Shown piece after piece: positions 55,800 to 63,837 of a DNA stretch of 64,000 nucleotides; position 1 is the first letter of the stretch, and each line of letters begins with the position of its first letter. The notes under the pieces were generated by a model. The model did no database searches and had not been told where the DNA came from. It worked only from the letters and a program-made list of their open reading frames with translations. The position numbers were made by a program, and so were the translations under genes. Source of the DNA: Desulfurococcus amylolyticus Z-533 (lineage in GTDB: Archaea; Thermoproteota; Thermoprotei_A; Sulfolobales; Desulfurococcaceae). The stretch is taken from NCBI RefSeq assembly GCF_000513855.1, contig NZ_KI911318.1, positions 62,001 to 126,000 on the forward strand. The letters run 5' to 3'.

Positions 55800-57155
55800 T
55801 TACTCCCATGCTTTCATTTTATTTATTACATCATCCGGGACCCTTCCCTCTAACACATCCTTGATTGTCTCGTCTACAATGTTTATCCCAGCGTCAAGTT
55901 CCTCCCTTGATATCACGAGTGGAGGGGCAATCCTCAGGACATTACCGTATTTACCGTAGGTCATCATTATTACCCCTTTCTCCCATGCCCTCCATATTAT
56001 TTTAAGTGCTGTTTTTCTGTCAGGGATCTTCTGCTTCTTCTCCTTGACTATTTCAACCCCGATCATTAGTCCCTTACCCCTTACATCGCCAACTATTTCG
56101 TATTTTTCCTTCAGCTCATTCAACCTTTTTACAGCATAGTCGCCGAGTTCCCTGGCTTTCTCTACTAGGTTATAATTCTTAATGTATTTGATGGTGGCTA
56201 TGGCTGCCACGCAGGATAATGCATGTGCGGCTGAGGTGGCAAAGAATGTTTGAGGCGGCGCGGCATCCAGTATTTCGCTTCTACCGATAACAGCTGATAT
56301 AGGCATGCCTCCCCCTAGTGCTTTACCTAGGACTACTAGGTCTGGCTCCACGTTAAAGTGCTCTATTGCCAGCCATTTACCTGTCCTACCCATACCTGTC
56401 TGGACTTCATCATCTATAATTATTATCCCGTTTTCCCTGGCTAGCTTGAATAAGCCTTTAACATAGTTCTCCGGGGGAACTAATACTCCGCCATCGCCCT
56501 GTATGGGCTCCATTATTATAGCTGCAAAACTGGACGGGTTAATCTTCTTCAGTAAGTCCTCTAATTTTGAAAGGTGGTGATCGCCGCATTCTCTAGGGTC
56601 TTCTATATTACCACATCTATATGTATCCGGGTACTCCACGAAGTACACGTCTTTAAACGGTATTGCTTTCCTGATCTCCTCCCTGAATGATCCACCTACA
56701 GCTATCCCAAGAGCTGTTGTCCCATGGTATGAGTAAGTATACGATATCACGCCGGGTCTACGGGTATAGATGAACGCGGCTTTAAGCGCTGTATCATTAG
56801 CATCCCCACCTGAGAGACCGAATACAACTTTTTTCCTATGGTTTCCCAACGTGATTCCTGTAAGTAGCTCCGATAATTCTATTACTGGTTCATGGTATAA
56901 ATAGAGACAGTAATGTATGAATTTATCTAGGTGCTCCTTGATGGCTTTGATAACCTCCTCGTTACTGTGACCTATATTATATGTTGCGGCACTACTGAGG
57001 AAGTCTATATATTCTCTCCCATTTATATCCCACACCTTAGACGCCTTTGCCCTACTAACCACCAGGGGAAAATACTTGAATCCCTGACTACTTGAAACAT
57101 GTCTCCAATATTTCTCTATGAGTTGAAGATCTTTTCCAGGGCTCTCATTATCCAT
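55800..57155 (-). CDS. Class III PLP-dependent aminotransferase/epimerase
   Basis: 451 residues, fold type I, class III. FGLSGGDANDTALKAA near 116 binds the cofactor phosphate, IIIDDEVQTGMGRTGKW near 246 supplies the PLP Asp, and LGKALGGGMP near 273 carries the Schiff-base Lys. The family includes GABA/ornithine aminotransferases and archaeal amino-acid racemases or epimerases; no motif decides between these. It lies beside an AGCS symporter, suggesting amino-acid catabolism or racemisation of imported amino acids. Confidence 0.88.
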   Translation of the reverse strand: MDNESPGKDLQLIEKYWRHVSSSQGFKYFPLVVSRAKASKVWDINGREYIDFLSSAATYNIGHSNEEVIKAIKEHLDKFIHYCLYLYHEPVIELSELLTGITLGNHRKKVVFGLSGGDANDTALKAAFIYTRRPGVISYTYSYHGTTALGIAVGGSFREEIRKAIPFKDVYFVEYPDTYRCGNIEDPRECGDHHLSKLEDLLKKINPSSFAAIIMEPIQGDGGVLVPPENYVKGLFKLARENGIIIIDDEVQTGMGRTGKWLAIEHFNVEPDLVVLGKALGGGMPISAVIGRSEILDAAPPQTFFATSAAHALSCVAAIATIKYIKNYNLVEKARELGDYAVKRLNELKEKYEIVGDVRGKGLMIGVEIVKEKKQKIPDRKTALKIIWRAWEKGVIMMTYGKYGNVLRIAPPLVISREELDAGINIVDETIKDVLEGRVPDDVINKMKAWE

Positions 57156-57192
57156 TACATAACACCAGGAAACTCAAGCATGCAACCCGGTA

Positions 57193-57417
57193 TTACGAGG
57201 GTTTCACCGGCTGGCTTTTCCTACCTGTGAGCCATGGCACTATCTCAAGCACTAGAAGTATGGCCACTATGGTTATATGCGCCGGCCAATTAGATACTAC
57301 TTCATCTATACTTGTCATGAACCCTAGTTCTAGTAAGAGTATTGTTAACAGTATTAGCGATGAGACCCATACTATTAAACTAGCCGTCGATCTCTGATAG
57401 ATGTTTTCTCCACTCAT
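57193..57417 (-). CDS. Small membrane protein, two transmembrane segments
   Basis: 74 residues from ATG 57417, which follows GGGATGGGAA; an earlier ATG lacks such a site. Two hydrophobic helices (about 14-33, LIVWVSSLILLTILLLELGF, and 46-63, HITIVAILLVLEIVPWLT) flank a short acidic loop, and the end is basic (GRKSQPVKPS). I do not recognise the family. It sits between the aminotransferase (same strand) and the divergent AGCS transporter, so an accessory role in transport is possible, but this is only context. Confidence 0.6.
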   Translation of the reverse strand: MSGENIYQRSTASLIVWVSSLILLTILLLELGFMTSIDEVVSNWPAHITIVAILLVLEIVPWLTGRKSQPVKPS

Positions 57418-57455
57418 TTCCCATCCCATAATAGAATATTAATAGGAACACATAA

Positions 57456-57486
57456 TAAATGTTTCCTTATTATTTGGAAACATTTA
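57456..57486. promoter_or_regulatory. 11-bp perfect inverted repeat, operator candidate
   Basis: TAAATGTTTCC and GGAAACATTTA are exact reverse complements separated by nine AT-only bases. The centre-to-centre spacing of ~20 bases suits a dimeric helix-turn-helix regulator. The site lies 16 bases upstream of the AGCS TATA box and 39 bases from the divergent small-protein ATG, so one protein could control both. Confidence 0.65.
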
Positions 57487-57501
57487 AAAATAATGCAATA
57501 G

Positions 57502-57509
57502 TATATAAA
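57502..57509 (+). promoter_or_regulatory. TATA box for the AGCS symporter
   Basis: TATATAAA lies 35 bases before the GTG, predicting a start near 57530 and a short leader. It is directly downstream of the inverted repeat. Confidence 0.6.
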
Positions 57510-57543
57510 CTGTGGATAGGTAAAAATGTGATGGGGATCTTGA

Positions 57544-58947
57544 GTGGGTGTACTTGAATCGATAATTGAAGCAATAAACTTCATAGATGGACTAGTATGG
57601 GGTCTTCCTGCGGTAATAATATTGGCTGGAACAGGGCTCTCGATAGCGATTCTCGGCCGTTTATTCCAGGTAACCAAGTTTAAAGCTGTACTTAAGAACA
57701 TGTTGTATAAGGGTACGGGTGGTAAGGGAGAGGTAAGTCCATTTGCGACATGGGCTGCAGTTATGGGGGCCACGGTAGGTGTAGGTAATATAGCCGGTGT
57801 CTCCACAGCTGTTCATTTAGGTGGTGCTGGCGCGCTCTTCTGGATGTGGGTTTGCGCTATCCTTGGGATGGGTACTAAAGCCGTTGAAGCCACGCTGGGT
57901 GCTTGGTCTCGGAGAATCACGCCGGATGGGAAAGTTGAAGGGGGTACACCATATTATATAAGGCTGGTGCCGACTGTAGGCCCGGCGCTCGCAGTGTTAT
58001 TCTCTATATTCGCATTTATCGCTGCGTATGGTATAGGTAATACTGTGCAGGCGAATAATGTGGCCCTTGGTGTTGAATATATTGCTAAAGCCTATGGATT
58101 TGATGTTTTCCAAGCAAAGTTGATAACGGGTATATTAATTTTCATATTTACAGCAATAGTAGTCTTGGGCGGTGTCAGAAGGATCACTGATGCATCGAAC
58201 TTCCTGGTGCCGTTCATGGCTACATGGTATATTGTGGCATCACTTGTGATATGGATAAAATATGGCAGTAATCTCCCGCTGGCTTTCAGCGAGATATTTA
58301 CTTATGCATTCACACCGCAGGCAGCAGCAGGCGGTCTCTCTGGTTGGCTAGTTTACTCGGCTATCAGATACGGCTTTGCAAGGGGGTTGTTCTCTAATGA
58401 GGCTGGATTGGGTAGTGCTCCAAACATGTATGCGTATATGACTGTCGACCACCCTGGTAGAGTAGGTCTCTACGGTGTCTTCGAGGTTTTCATGGATACA
58501 ATAGTCATATGCTCTATGACCGGTATAGTTGATATAGTTACCCGTGTATATATCGAGAGACCAGATCTATCTGGTGCACAATTAGCCATGGAGGCTTTCT
58601 ATAGAGCCTATGGAATATGGGCGCCTGTAGTACTTGGTTTAGCATTAGCATTATTCGCGTTTACAACCCTGTTGACATGGGAGTGGTATGGTGAGGTCAA
58701 CTGGATCTACTTCTGGGTTAAAACACTTAAATTACCTGAGAAACCAATGAGGTGGATATGGAGGTTCATGTGGGTTATACCCATAATACCTGCAGCAATT
58801 GCTGAAACAAAAATGTTCGAGGTATTCTGGAATTTCGCTGATATGGCAAATGGTCTCATGGCTATACCAAACCTGATAGCTGTCGCGTATTTTGCACCAG
58901 TGGGTATAGGGCTTATAAGGGATTTCCTAAGGTCTGGAAAAATATAA
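57544..58947 (+). CDS. Sodium:alanine/glycine symporter (AGCS family)
   Basis: Membrane transporter, 467 residues with ~10-11 hydrophobic segments. AGCS landmarks: WAAVMGATVGVGNIAGVSTAVHLGGAGALFWMWVCAILGMGTKAVEATLG (about 71-120), GIGNTVQANNVA near 161, and FARGLFSNEAGLGSAPNMYAY near 280, the family signature. Begins with GTG 57544, directly after an in-frame stop. Imports Ala, Gly or related amino acids with Na+. Controlled by the adjacent inverted repeat, by inference. Confidence 0.94.
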   Translation: MGVLESIIEAINFIDGLVWGLPAVIILAGTGLSIAILGRLFQVTKFKAVLKNMLYKGTGGKGEVSPFATWAAVMGATVGVGNIAGVSTAVHLGGAGALFWMWVCAILGMGTKAVEATLGAWSRRITPDGKVEGGTPYYIRLVPTVGPALAVLFSIFAFIAAYGIGNTVQANNVALGVEYIAKAYGFDVFQAKLITGILIFIFTAIVVLGGVRRITDASNFLVPFMATWYIVASLVIWIKYGSNLPLAFSEIFTYAFTPQAAAGGLSGWLVYSAIRYGFARGLFSNEAGLGSAPNMYAYMTVDHPGRVGLYGVFEVFMDTIVICSMTGIVDIVTRVYIERPDLSGAQLAMEAFYRAYGIWAPVVLGLALALFAFTTLLTWEWYGEVNWIYFWVKTLKLPEKPMRWIWRFMWVIPIIPAAIAETKMFEVFWNFADMANGLMAIPNLIAVAYFAPVGIGLIRDFLRSGKI

Positions 58948-58999
58948 TTGATTCATGCATCCGATTCATTTAAAATAATTTTTTTTGCTAACTCATTTA

Positions 59000-60718
59000 T
59001 CATGCCTTGGAGCGGATTACTCCTTCATATGCTAGCTTATATATTTCACTGGACTCCAGCCTCCTCCTATCCCTAATATATTTCCTGGTTACCTGTCCTT
59101 TTGGTAGACCGTATTTGCTCGAGTATTCTTCAAGTGATATACCGTATTCTTTATGTATTTTATCCCTGTATATGTCGTCGAATATGTTGAATGCGCAGAA
59201 AGGTATTAATCTACCATCTGGCACCGAGTAATGTATATTACATCTCTGTACCCTCTGTATATCGTAGTTGTAGAGGTCCATGAAGTGCATTTGGCCCAGG
59301 AATAATAGCTTGTAATGGAGCTCACCCAGTGCCTCATAGCTTCGCTTTATTATAACGTTGAACAATAGCTTGTATAAGTCGAATTCCTCGGGCTGCTTGC
59401 TTGAGTCAATGAATTTCCTTATGGAATATAACAGCCTCAGCCCAACCATATACCTGTTCGACCCAGTTACGAGGTCCTCCCATTTCTCTCTTAGGTATTC
59501 GAGTAAACCCTCCACATCAACGAAACTAGTGATAGGTATCAGCTTTATCTCGTTGCTTTTTTTCTCGACATATATATAGGTTCCAACGCCGCATATCGGG
59601 TGGTTACTCATCTCGAACTTGAATTCGCCGCTGAATCCCTCTATGAACCTTGAGAATAATGCGCTAACGTTTATCGGGAACCATGCATCTCTGGTTACCT
59701 GTCCATCGGTCTGCTCCTCTATCAACTTTACTACCTCTGGTATTGTTATCCTGTACTTTTCCCTCTCATGCTTCTTCATGTATCCAGTGAGGCTCACCGG
59801 CTGGAAGTTCACTGCTCTTATAACATCCATGTGTTTAGCAGCGAACCTGACTATAGCTCCGAGCTCATGTGTGTTCACGCCTTTAATAACCGTTGGAACC
59901 AGTACAGTACTGGTCATGCCGGCCTTCCTGAACGTCTCAAGTATGTATGGTACCTCCCAGTGGTTCTTCCAGTTTGTTACGGGCGTTACCCCGTCGAAGC
60001 TGAGGTATACTGTGTTTACGCCGCTGCTTCTCAGCTCCCTAGCGTACTCGACTGCTTTAACTGGGTCCTCTATATATAGCTCGGCGAATCTTATCCCATT
60101 AGTATTTAACTGTATGTGTCTTACCCCCTCTTCCTTTAATAGCTTCACGATGTCGACGAGATCCTCCCTTAATAATGGTTCCCCTCCAGTCAACTGTATT
60201 GCAACGGTTACACCCTGCTTCTTAATGCTTCTAACCATCTCCCTTATTTGATCCAGTCTCGGCTCGTAGACGTATCCCGAGGCCTCCGAGTAAAAGAAGC
60301 AGTACCAGCAGGATAAGTTACATCTATTTGTTACAACCATATTCACCAGCGCCGTATGTTGTTTATGCATCGGGCATAATCCACAGTTGAATGGACATAG
60401 TGTTTTAACCTGTGTGTATATGTGTCTAGCCCCCCTCCCGTCTTCAGTGTACTTTACAACCCTCTTATAGAAATCTACATCGCCGTAGTATAGTTCCTCG
60501 ATTTCACCGTGTTCCGGGCAGATTCTTCTAATATATACCTTCCCATCTCTCTCAACTATTACAGCTGGGAGAACCCTGTAGCAGTATGGGCAAACACTTG
60601 TTGTAAGGGATAATACTTCCTCGCCGCTATGTAGCTTCGGCAGGATGTAAACTATTTCACCGGGCTTCTTTGATGACTCCTGAATACTCAAATCACTCAC
60701 CAGGTAGTCTATAAACAT
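59000..60718 (-). CDS. Radical SAM enzyme, tetraether synthase (Tes)-like
   Basis: 572 residues. SAM-cluster motif CNLSCWYC (C133, C137, C140), a preceding CPFNCGLCPMHKQHT (108-122), N-terminal CPYC (43-46) and CPEHG (67-71), then LTGGEPLLREDLV near 177 and NTNGIR near 207. The CxxxCGLCxxH block before the radical SAM motif is typical of the COG1964/Tes family that couples archaeol biphytanyl chains into GDGT, so I infer that role; ring-forming Grs proteins differ. The ATG at 60718 is at the predicted transcript start; a TTG at 60691 with GGTGA upstream is an alternative. Confidence 0.78.
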   Translation of the reverse strand: MFIDYLVSDLSIQESSKKPGEIVYILPKLHSGEEVLSLTTSVCPYCYRVLPAVIVERDGKVYIRRICPEHGEIEELYYGDVDFYKRVVKYTEDGRGARHIYTQVKTLCPFNCGLCPMHKQHTALVNMVVTNRCNLSCWYCFFYSEASGYVYEPRLDQIREMVRSIKKQGVTVAIQLTGGEPLLREDLVDIVKLLKEEGVRHIQLNTNGIRFAELYIEDPVKAVEYARELRSSGVNTVYLSFDGVTPVTNWKNHWEVPYILETFRKAGMTSTVLVPTVIKGVNTHELGAIVRFAAKHMDVIRAVNFQPVSLTGYMKKHEREKYRITIPEVVKLIEEQTDGQVTRDAWFPINVSALFSRFIEGFSGEFKFEMSNHPICGVGTYIYVEKKSNEIKLIPITSFVDVEGLLEYLREKWEDLVTGSNRYMVGLRLLYSIRKFIDSSKQPEEFDLYKLLFNVIIKRSYEALGELHYKLLFLGQMHFMDLYNYDIQRVQRCNIHYSVPDGRLIPFCAFNIFDDIYRDKIHKEYGISLEEYSSKYGLPKGQVTRKYIRDRRRLESSEIYKLAYEGVIRSKA

Positions 60719-60735
60719 GTTATAACGGGATCCCT

Positions 60736-60776
60736 ATTTAAAAACTTGGCTGGCTCCAGGTTCGTGTTATAATAAG
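60736..60776. promoter_or_regulatory. Divergent promoters: Tes-like gene and AK6
   Basis: TTTTTAAATA (minus, 60736-60745) lies ~22 bases before the Tes-like ATG, so its transcript would start near 60714, and TTATAATAA (plus, near 60768-60776) ~35 bases before the AK6 ATG. Confidence 0.45.
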
Positions 60777-60808
60777 GGCGACTTCGCTAATAAACCAGGG
60801 GTGTTTAA

Positions 60809-61390
60809 ATGGGTAAGATAATAGTGGTAGCTGGGGTACCTGGTACAGGGAAGACCAGTGTATCAAGGGAGCTGGCCTCCCTGACGGGGTTTCAGCTAAT
60901 CGAGCTTGGAAGGTATGCCTTGGAGAGAGGGCTAGTTACTGGTTTCGACGATGAGAGGGGTAGCTATGTGATAGATGAGGATGCTTTGTCGCGTGAGGTG
61001 TCAATGCTTGCTGGGAATAGTGAAGGCTATATCATAGTTAGCACCCATTACCCTGAGATCCTGGATCCCAGTGTAGTTGAAAAAGTATTCGTGCTGAGAA
61101 CACATCCCCTGGTACTGGAGAAGAGGCTTGAGTCGAGGGGGTGGGATAGGAGGAAGATCAATGAGAACGTGATGGCCGAGATACTTGGTGTCGTATCATA
61201 TAATGCGTTAACAGTGTTCGGTGAGGAAAAAATATATGAGATCGATACATCTAACACTACACCAGGCGAGGTAGCAGGGCTCGTAGCCGATATACTAAGC
61301 AATAAGACTGTTATCCCCCCAGGCATCAGAATAGACTGGCTCTCAGTACTCTCAGCCGAGGAGTTATCGAGGTTTGAGAGCTATGAGTAG
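60809..61390 (+). CDS. AK6/Fap7-type adenylate kinase family NTPase
   Basis: 193 residues. P-loop GVPGTGKTS (9-17), ELGRYALERGLVTGFDDERGSYVIDEDAL near 31-60, and a LID-type RLESRGWDRRKINENVMAEI near 109-128. This is the archaeal homolog of Fap7/hCINAP, which aids small-subunit maturation, and is also a nucleoside-monophosphate kinase. GGGGTG precedes the ATG. First gene of a four-gene plus-strand operon. Confidence 0.88.
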   Translation: MGKIIVVAGVPGTGKTSVSRELASLTGFQLIELGRYALERGLVTGFDDERGSYVIDEDALSREVSMLAGNSEGYIIVSTHYPEILDPSVVEKVFVLRTHPLVLEKRLESRGWDRRKINENVMAEILGVVSYNALTVFGEEKIYEIDTSNTTPGEVAGLVADILSNKTVIPPGIRIDWLSVLSAEELSRFESYE

Positions 61391-62225
61391 GGGGGGATTC
61401 ATACTAGCGTCGTGGAGCCAGCTAGATAGAATGATCTCCAGGGTAGACGTCGTCTTAATGGTGCTGGATGCAAGGGATCCCTTAGGCACGTTCAGTAAGA
61501 GGCTTGAATCCATTGTTAGGGAAAGAGGGAAGAAGCTTATCCTGGTGTTAAACAAGTCTGACCTGGTTCCCAGGAACGTGGTAGAGGAGTGGAAGAAGTA
61601 CTTCATGGAGAAAGGATATACAACGGTCTACATGGCTGCCGCCAGACACATGGGTACCCTCAGGCTCAGGAGGACTATACGTAGAGTAGCCCCCTCGCTG
61701 CCGACGATAGTGGCTGTAACAGGGTATCCCAAGGTCGGTAAGTCATCCATAATAAACGGGTTGAAGGGGAGGCATTCAGCCCCGACAAGCCCGTACCCGG
61801 GAAGCCCAGGGTACACGAGGCATTTCCAATTATACCGTGTAGACAAGGATATACTGCTGGTCGACTCGCCTGGAGTGATACCTGTCGAAGGAGGGGAACT
61901 TGAAAGGGTGATAAGGGGTTATCCAATAGAGAAGCTCGAGGACCCAGTTCTCCCAGCTATGAAGCTCATCGAGAGGATAATGACCTACCACCCCAACGCG
62001 TTCATGGAGGCTTATGGTGTTAGTGAAAGGGATCCCTTGAGGATCCTTGAGGAGATAGCTGTAAGGCACGGGTGGTTCTATAAAACTACCAGGGAGCCCT
62101 TAATCGAGGAAGCAGCTAGGAAGGTGATTAGGGATTACCATGATGGAGTCGTGAAATTCTATATAAGACCGGCTTGGATCAGAGATATTGGTGAGCCATG
62201 TGATCAAGGTGAAGGTGACCGGTGA
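61383..62225 (+). CDS. Circularly permuted GTPase (YlqF/Nog2/Nug1-like)
   Basis: 280 residues from ATG 61383 (SRGGFILASW). The GTPase motifs are in permuted order: G4 NKSD (57-60), G5-like SAA as MAAA near 84, then G1 GYPKVGKSS (114-122) and G3 DSPG (161-164), typical of ribosome-assembly GTPases of the YlqF type. It overlaps AK6 by eight bases, which is a sign of co-translation with another assembly factor. Confidence 0.92.
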   Translation: MSRGGFILASWSQLDRMISRVDVVLMVLDARDPLGTFSKRLESIVRERGKKLILVLNKSDLVPRNVVEEWKKYFMEKGYTTVYMAAARHMGTLRLRRTIRRVAPSLPTIVAVTGYPKVGKSSIINGLKGRHSAPTSPYPGSPGYTRHFQLYRVDKDILLVDSPGVIPVEGGELERVIRGYPIEKLEDPVLPAMKLIERIMTYHPNAFMEAYGVSERDPLRILEEIAVRHGWFYKTTREPLIEEAARKVIRDYHDGVVKFYIRPAWIRDIGEPCDQGEGDR

Positions 62226-62400
62226 GCAAGCACCTAGAATACTTGATGTCGGAGAGATAAGTGTTTCAGAGCTACTTAGAAGGCTGGGGCTCTCTAAATC
62301 AGAGCATATAGTGCTAAGGGAGGGAATCCCTCTAACAGAGGACGACATCATCAGGGATGGAGACGAGGTAGTTGTATACCTGGTTAAATCAGGTGGGTAG
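62200..62400 (+). CDS. Ubiquitin-like beta-grasp protein ending Gly-Gly (UBL1)
   Basis: ~66 residues from GTG 62200, four bases after GGTGAG; TTG 62188 and GTG 62191 are also in frame. Strand-helix-strand pattern VIKVKVTGE, ISVSELLRRLGL, HIVLREGIPL, DDIIRDGDEVVVYLVKSGG. The ending GG with a preceding DGDEVVV strand matches ThiS/MoaD/Urm1/SAMP sulfur carriers or modifiers. It overlaps the cpGTPase by 26 bases and is two bases from the E1 gene, so it is likely that E1's substrate. Confidence 0.82.
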   Translation: MIKVKVTGEQAPRILDVGEISVSELLRRLGLSKSEHIVLREGIPLTEDDIIRDGDEVVVYLVKSGG

Positions 62401-62402
62401 GG

Positions 62403-63170
62403 ATGAGTCTAAGCAGTGTAGAGTATGAGAGGTATAGTAGGCAGTTGCCAATAATAGGCGTGGAAGGGCAGTTGAAGCTTAAGAAGACGAGCATCCTGGT
62501 CGCTGGTGCCGGCGGCCTCGCATCCACGATACTCTATTATTTAACAGCAGCTGGGGTCGGGAGGATAGTGTTTATCGATGACGGGCTGGTGGAGCTGAGT
62601 AATCTCCAGAGGCAGATACTATACAATACAGAGGACATAGGGAGACCAAAGGTGCTGGCTTCATATGAGAAGCTGGGGAAGCTGAATCCAGGTGTGACGC
62701 TGGAACCTATACAGGCGACTATAAGTAGGGAACTCCTGGATAAACTAGTCCCCAGCGTGGATATAGTTGTCGATGCCCTAGATAACTGGGAGACACGATT
62801 CCTGCTTGACGAGTCTGCCTGGAGGTATGGAAAACCACTTGTTCACGCTGGGGTTGGAGAGTATTATGGACAATTAACAGTTGTGATACCTGGTAAAACC
62901 CCCTGTCTTAGATACTTGTTCCGCAGTGTTGGAGGAGGCGAGAGGGGAAGGATCATAGTCATGGCTCATATACCGGGCTTGCTTGGATTACTGGAGGTAA
63001 ACGAAGTATTTAAGCTCATACTGGGCTACGGTTCTCCATTAGCCGGTAAAATACTATTGTTCAATGCGAAAACCCCTTCGATAGACCTTGTTGAAGTGAA
63101 GTATGAGAATAGTGAAGAAATAGAAAAATACTGTGGCGAACCCGGAGTCAACCACCCATCTCGGGAGTAA
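62403..63170 (+). CDS. E1-like activating enzyme (ThiF/MoeB/UbaA family), cysteine-poor
   Basis: 255 residues. Rossmann GAGGLAS (35-41), DDGLVELSNLQRQILY (59-74) with Arg70/Gln71, RPKVL with Lys83, DALDNWETR (124-132) and the C-terminal GLLGLLEVNEVFKLILG helix. These residues bind ATP and adenylate the UBL. The usual two CxxC zinc pairs are missing: only Cys168 (TPCLRY) and Cys244 (KYCGEP) occur in the protein, and the active-site Cys position reads VMAHIP. So it can probably adenylate but not form a thioester at the usual site. Adjacent to UBL1. Confidence 0.86.
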   Translation: MSLSSVEYERYSRQLPIIGVEGQLKLKKTSILVAGAGGLASTILYYLTAAGVGRIVFIDDGLVELSNLQRQILYNTEDIGRPKVLASYEKLGKLNPGVTLEPIQATISRELLDKLVPSVDIVVDALDNWETRFLLDESAWRYGKPLVHAGVGEYYGQLTVVIPGKTPCLRYLFRSVGGGERGRIIVMAHIPGLLGLLEVNEVFKLILGYGSPLAGKILLFNAKTPSIDLVEVKYENSEEIEKYCGEPGVNHPSRE

Positions 63171-63411
63171 CCAGCGCTATCCTATCGCCGTCTTTCAAAG
63201 GAGTATCTGGGGATAGAACTGGCTTATCGTTTACGAGTGTTACAAATATGTAGTGTCCATCAATATATCTCTCGTAGAGCAATGGGTTGGTTTTCTCGCT
63301 GAGAACCCTAATGGCATCCCTTAGCATGGCTCCCTCGGGGAGCTCTAGCTCCACTATGCTTCTACCAGTGTAATCGCTCGCCCTCCCCAGCGTGATCACT
63401 GTGATTCTCAT
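63148..63411 (-). CDS. Ubiquitin-like/MoaD-type protein ending Gly-Gly (UBL2)
   Basis: 87 residues from ATG 63411 (RITVITLGRASDY), with GGAGAGG upstream and a TATA-like TTTAAGA at 63454-63460; a longer frame upstream would cross that TATA. MoaD-like order: ITVITLGRA, helix LRDAIRVLSEKTNPL, strand GHYIFVTLVND, DTPLKDGDRIALVTPEMGG. It is convergent with the E1 gene and overlaps its 3' end by 23 bases. Could be MoaD for molybdopterin/tungstopterin or a SAMP; sequence does not decide. Confidence 0.82.
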   Translation of the reverse strand: MRITVITLGRASDYTGRSIVELELPEGAMLRDAIRVLSEKTNPLLYERYIDGHYIFVTLVNDKPVLSPDTPLKDGDRIALVTPEMGG

Positions 63412-63540
63412 AAGGTGGTCCTCTCCCCTAGCTACTATTATCCTTACTACTCTCTTAAATCTTAACACGGTTATACAGCTTCAAATATGTGAAAACGCTT
63501 CCATCGCCACCTATGATATCATCCTCGATGATTGAGTAAT

Positions 63541-63823
63541 TTCTGGACACCATCGTAGAGAACTTTCAGAGACGAGCAACCAGTAAGCCGGTTTATGTCC
63601 CTTAAAGAAGCGGGGGTTTCAAGCGATTTATTCGCATTCAATATTGACAGGCTACGTATGCATGTTTGTGGATGAGTGTGGAGGTATAGATGAGCCAATA
63701 ACGAACATCGTTGATCCACCTATTATAAAGCTCGTCACTAAGAGCTCACCTCACCGGTGGACCTTATCCTTCAGGACAGGGAGAGGTTGGCTGGTGATGC
63801 TGTATCTGGAGACTATCTTTTAG
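63541..63823 (+). pseudogene. Possible frame-shifted gene remnant or spurious frames
   Basis: In the 426-base gap between UBL2 and UBL3 two plus-strand frames are open one after the other: 63556-63675 (after a stop; FMSLKEAGVSSDLFAFNIDRL) and, shifted by one, 63662-63823 (DECGGIDEPITNIVDPPIIK). Their combined codon flow looks protein-like but I recognise no family and see no ribosome site. The stretch CCTTATCCTTCAGGACAGGG at 63762-63781 looks like another IS605-type hairpin. It may be decayed, so treat as uncertain. Confidence 0.25.
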
Positions 63824-63837
63824 GATTTGGTAATTGG

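Noticed and set aside
59619-60251. 210-residue plus-strand frame inside the radical SAM gene
   Set aside because: Antisense to conserved motifs and lacks a promoter or ribosome site.
63519-63719. 66-residue minus-strand frame between UBL2 and UBL3
   Set aside because: No ribosome site, composition unlike neighbouring proteins, and it overlaps opposing frames; likely chance.
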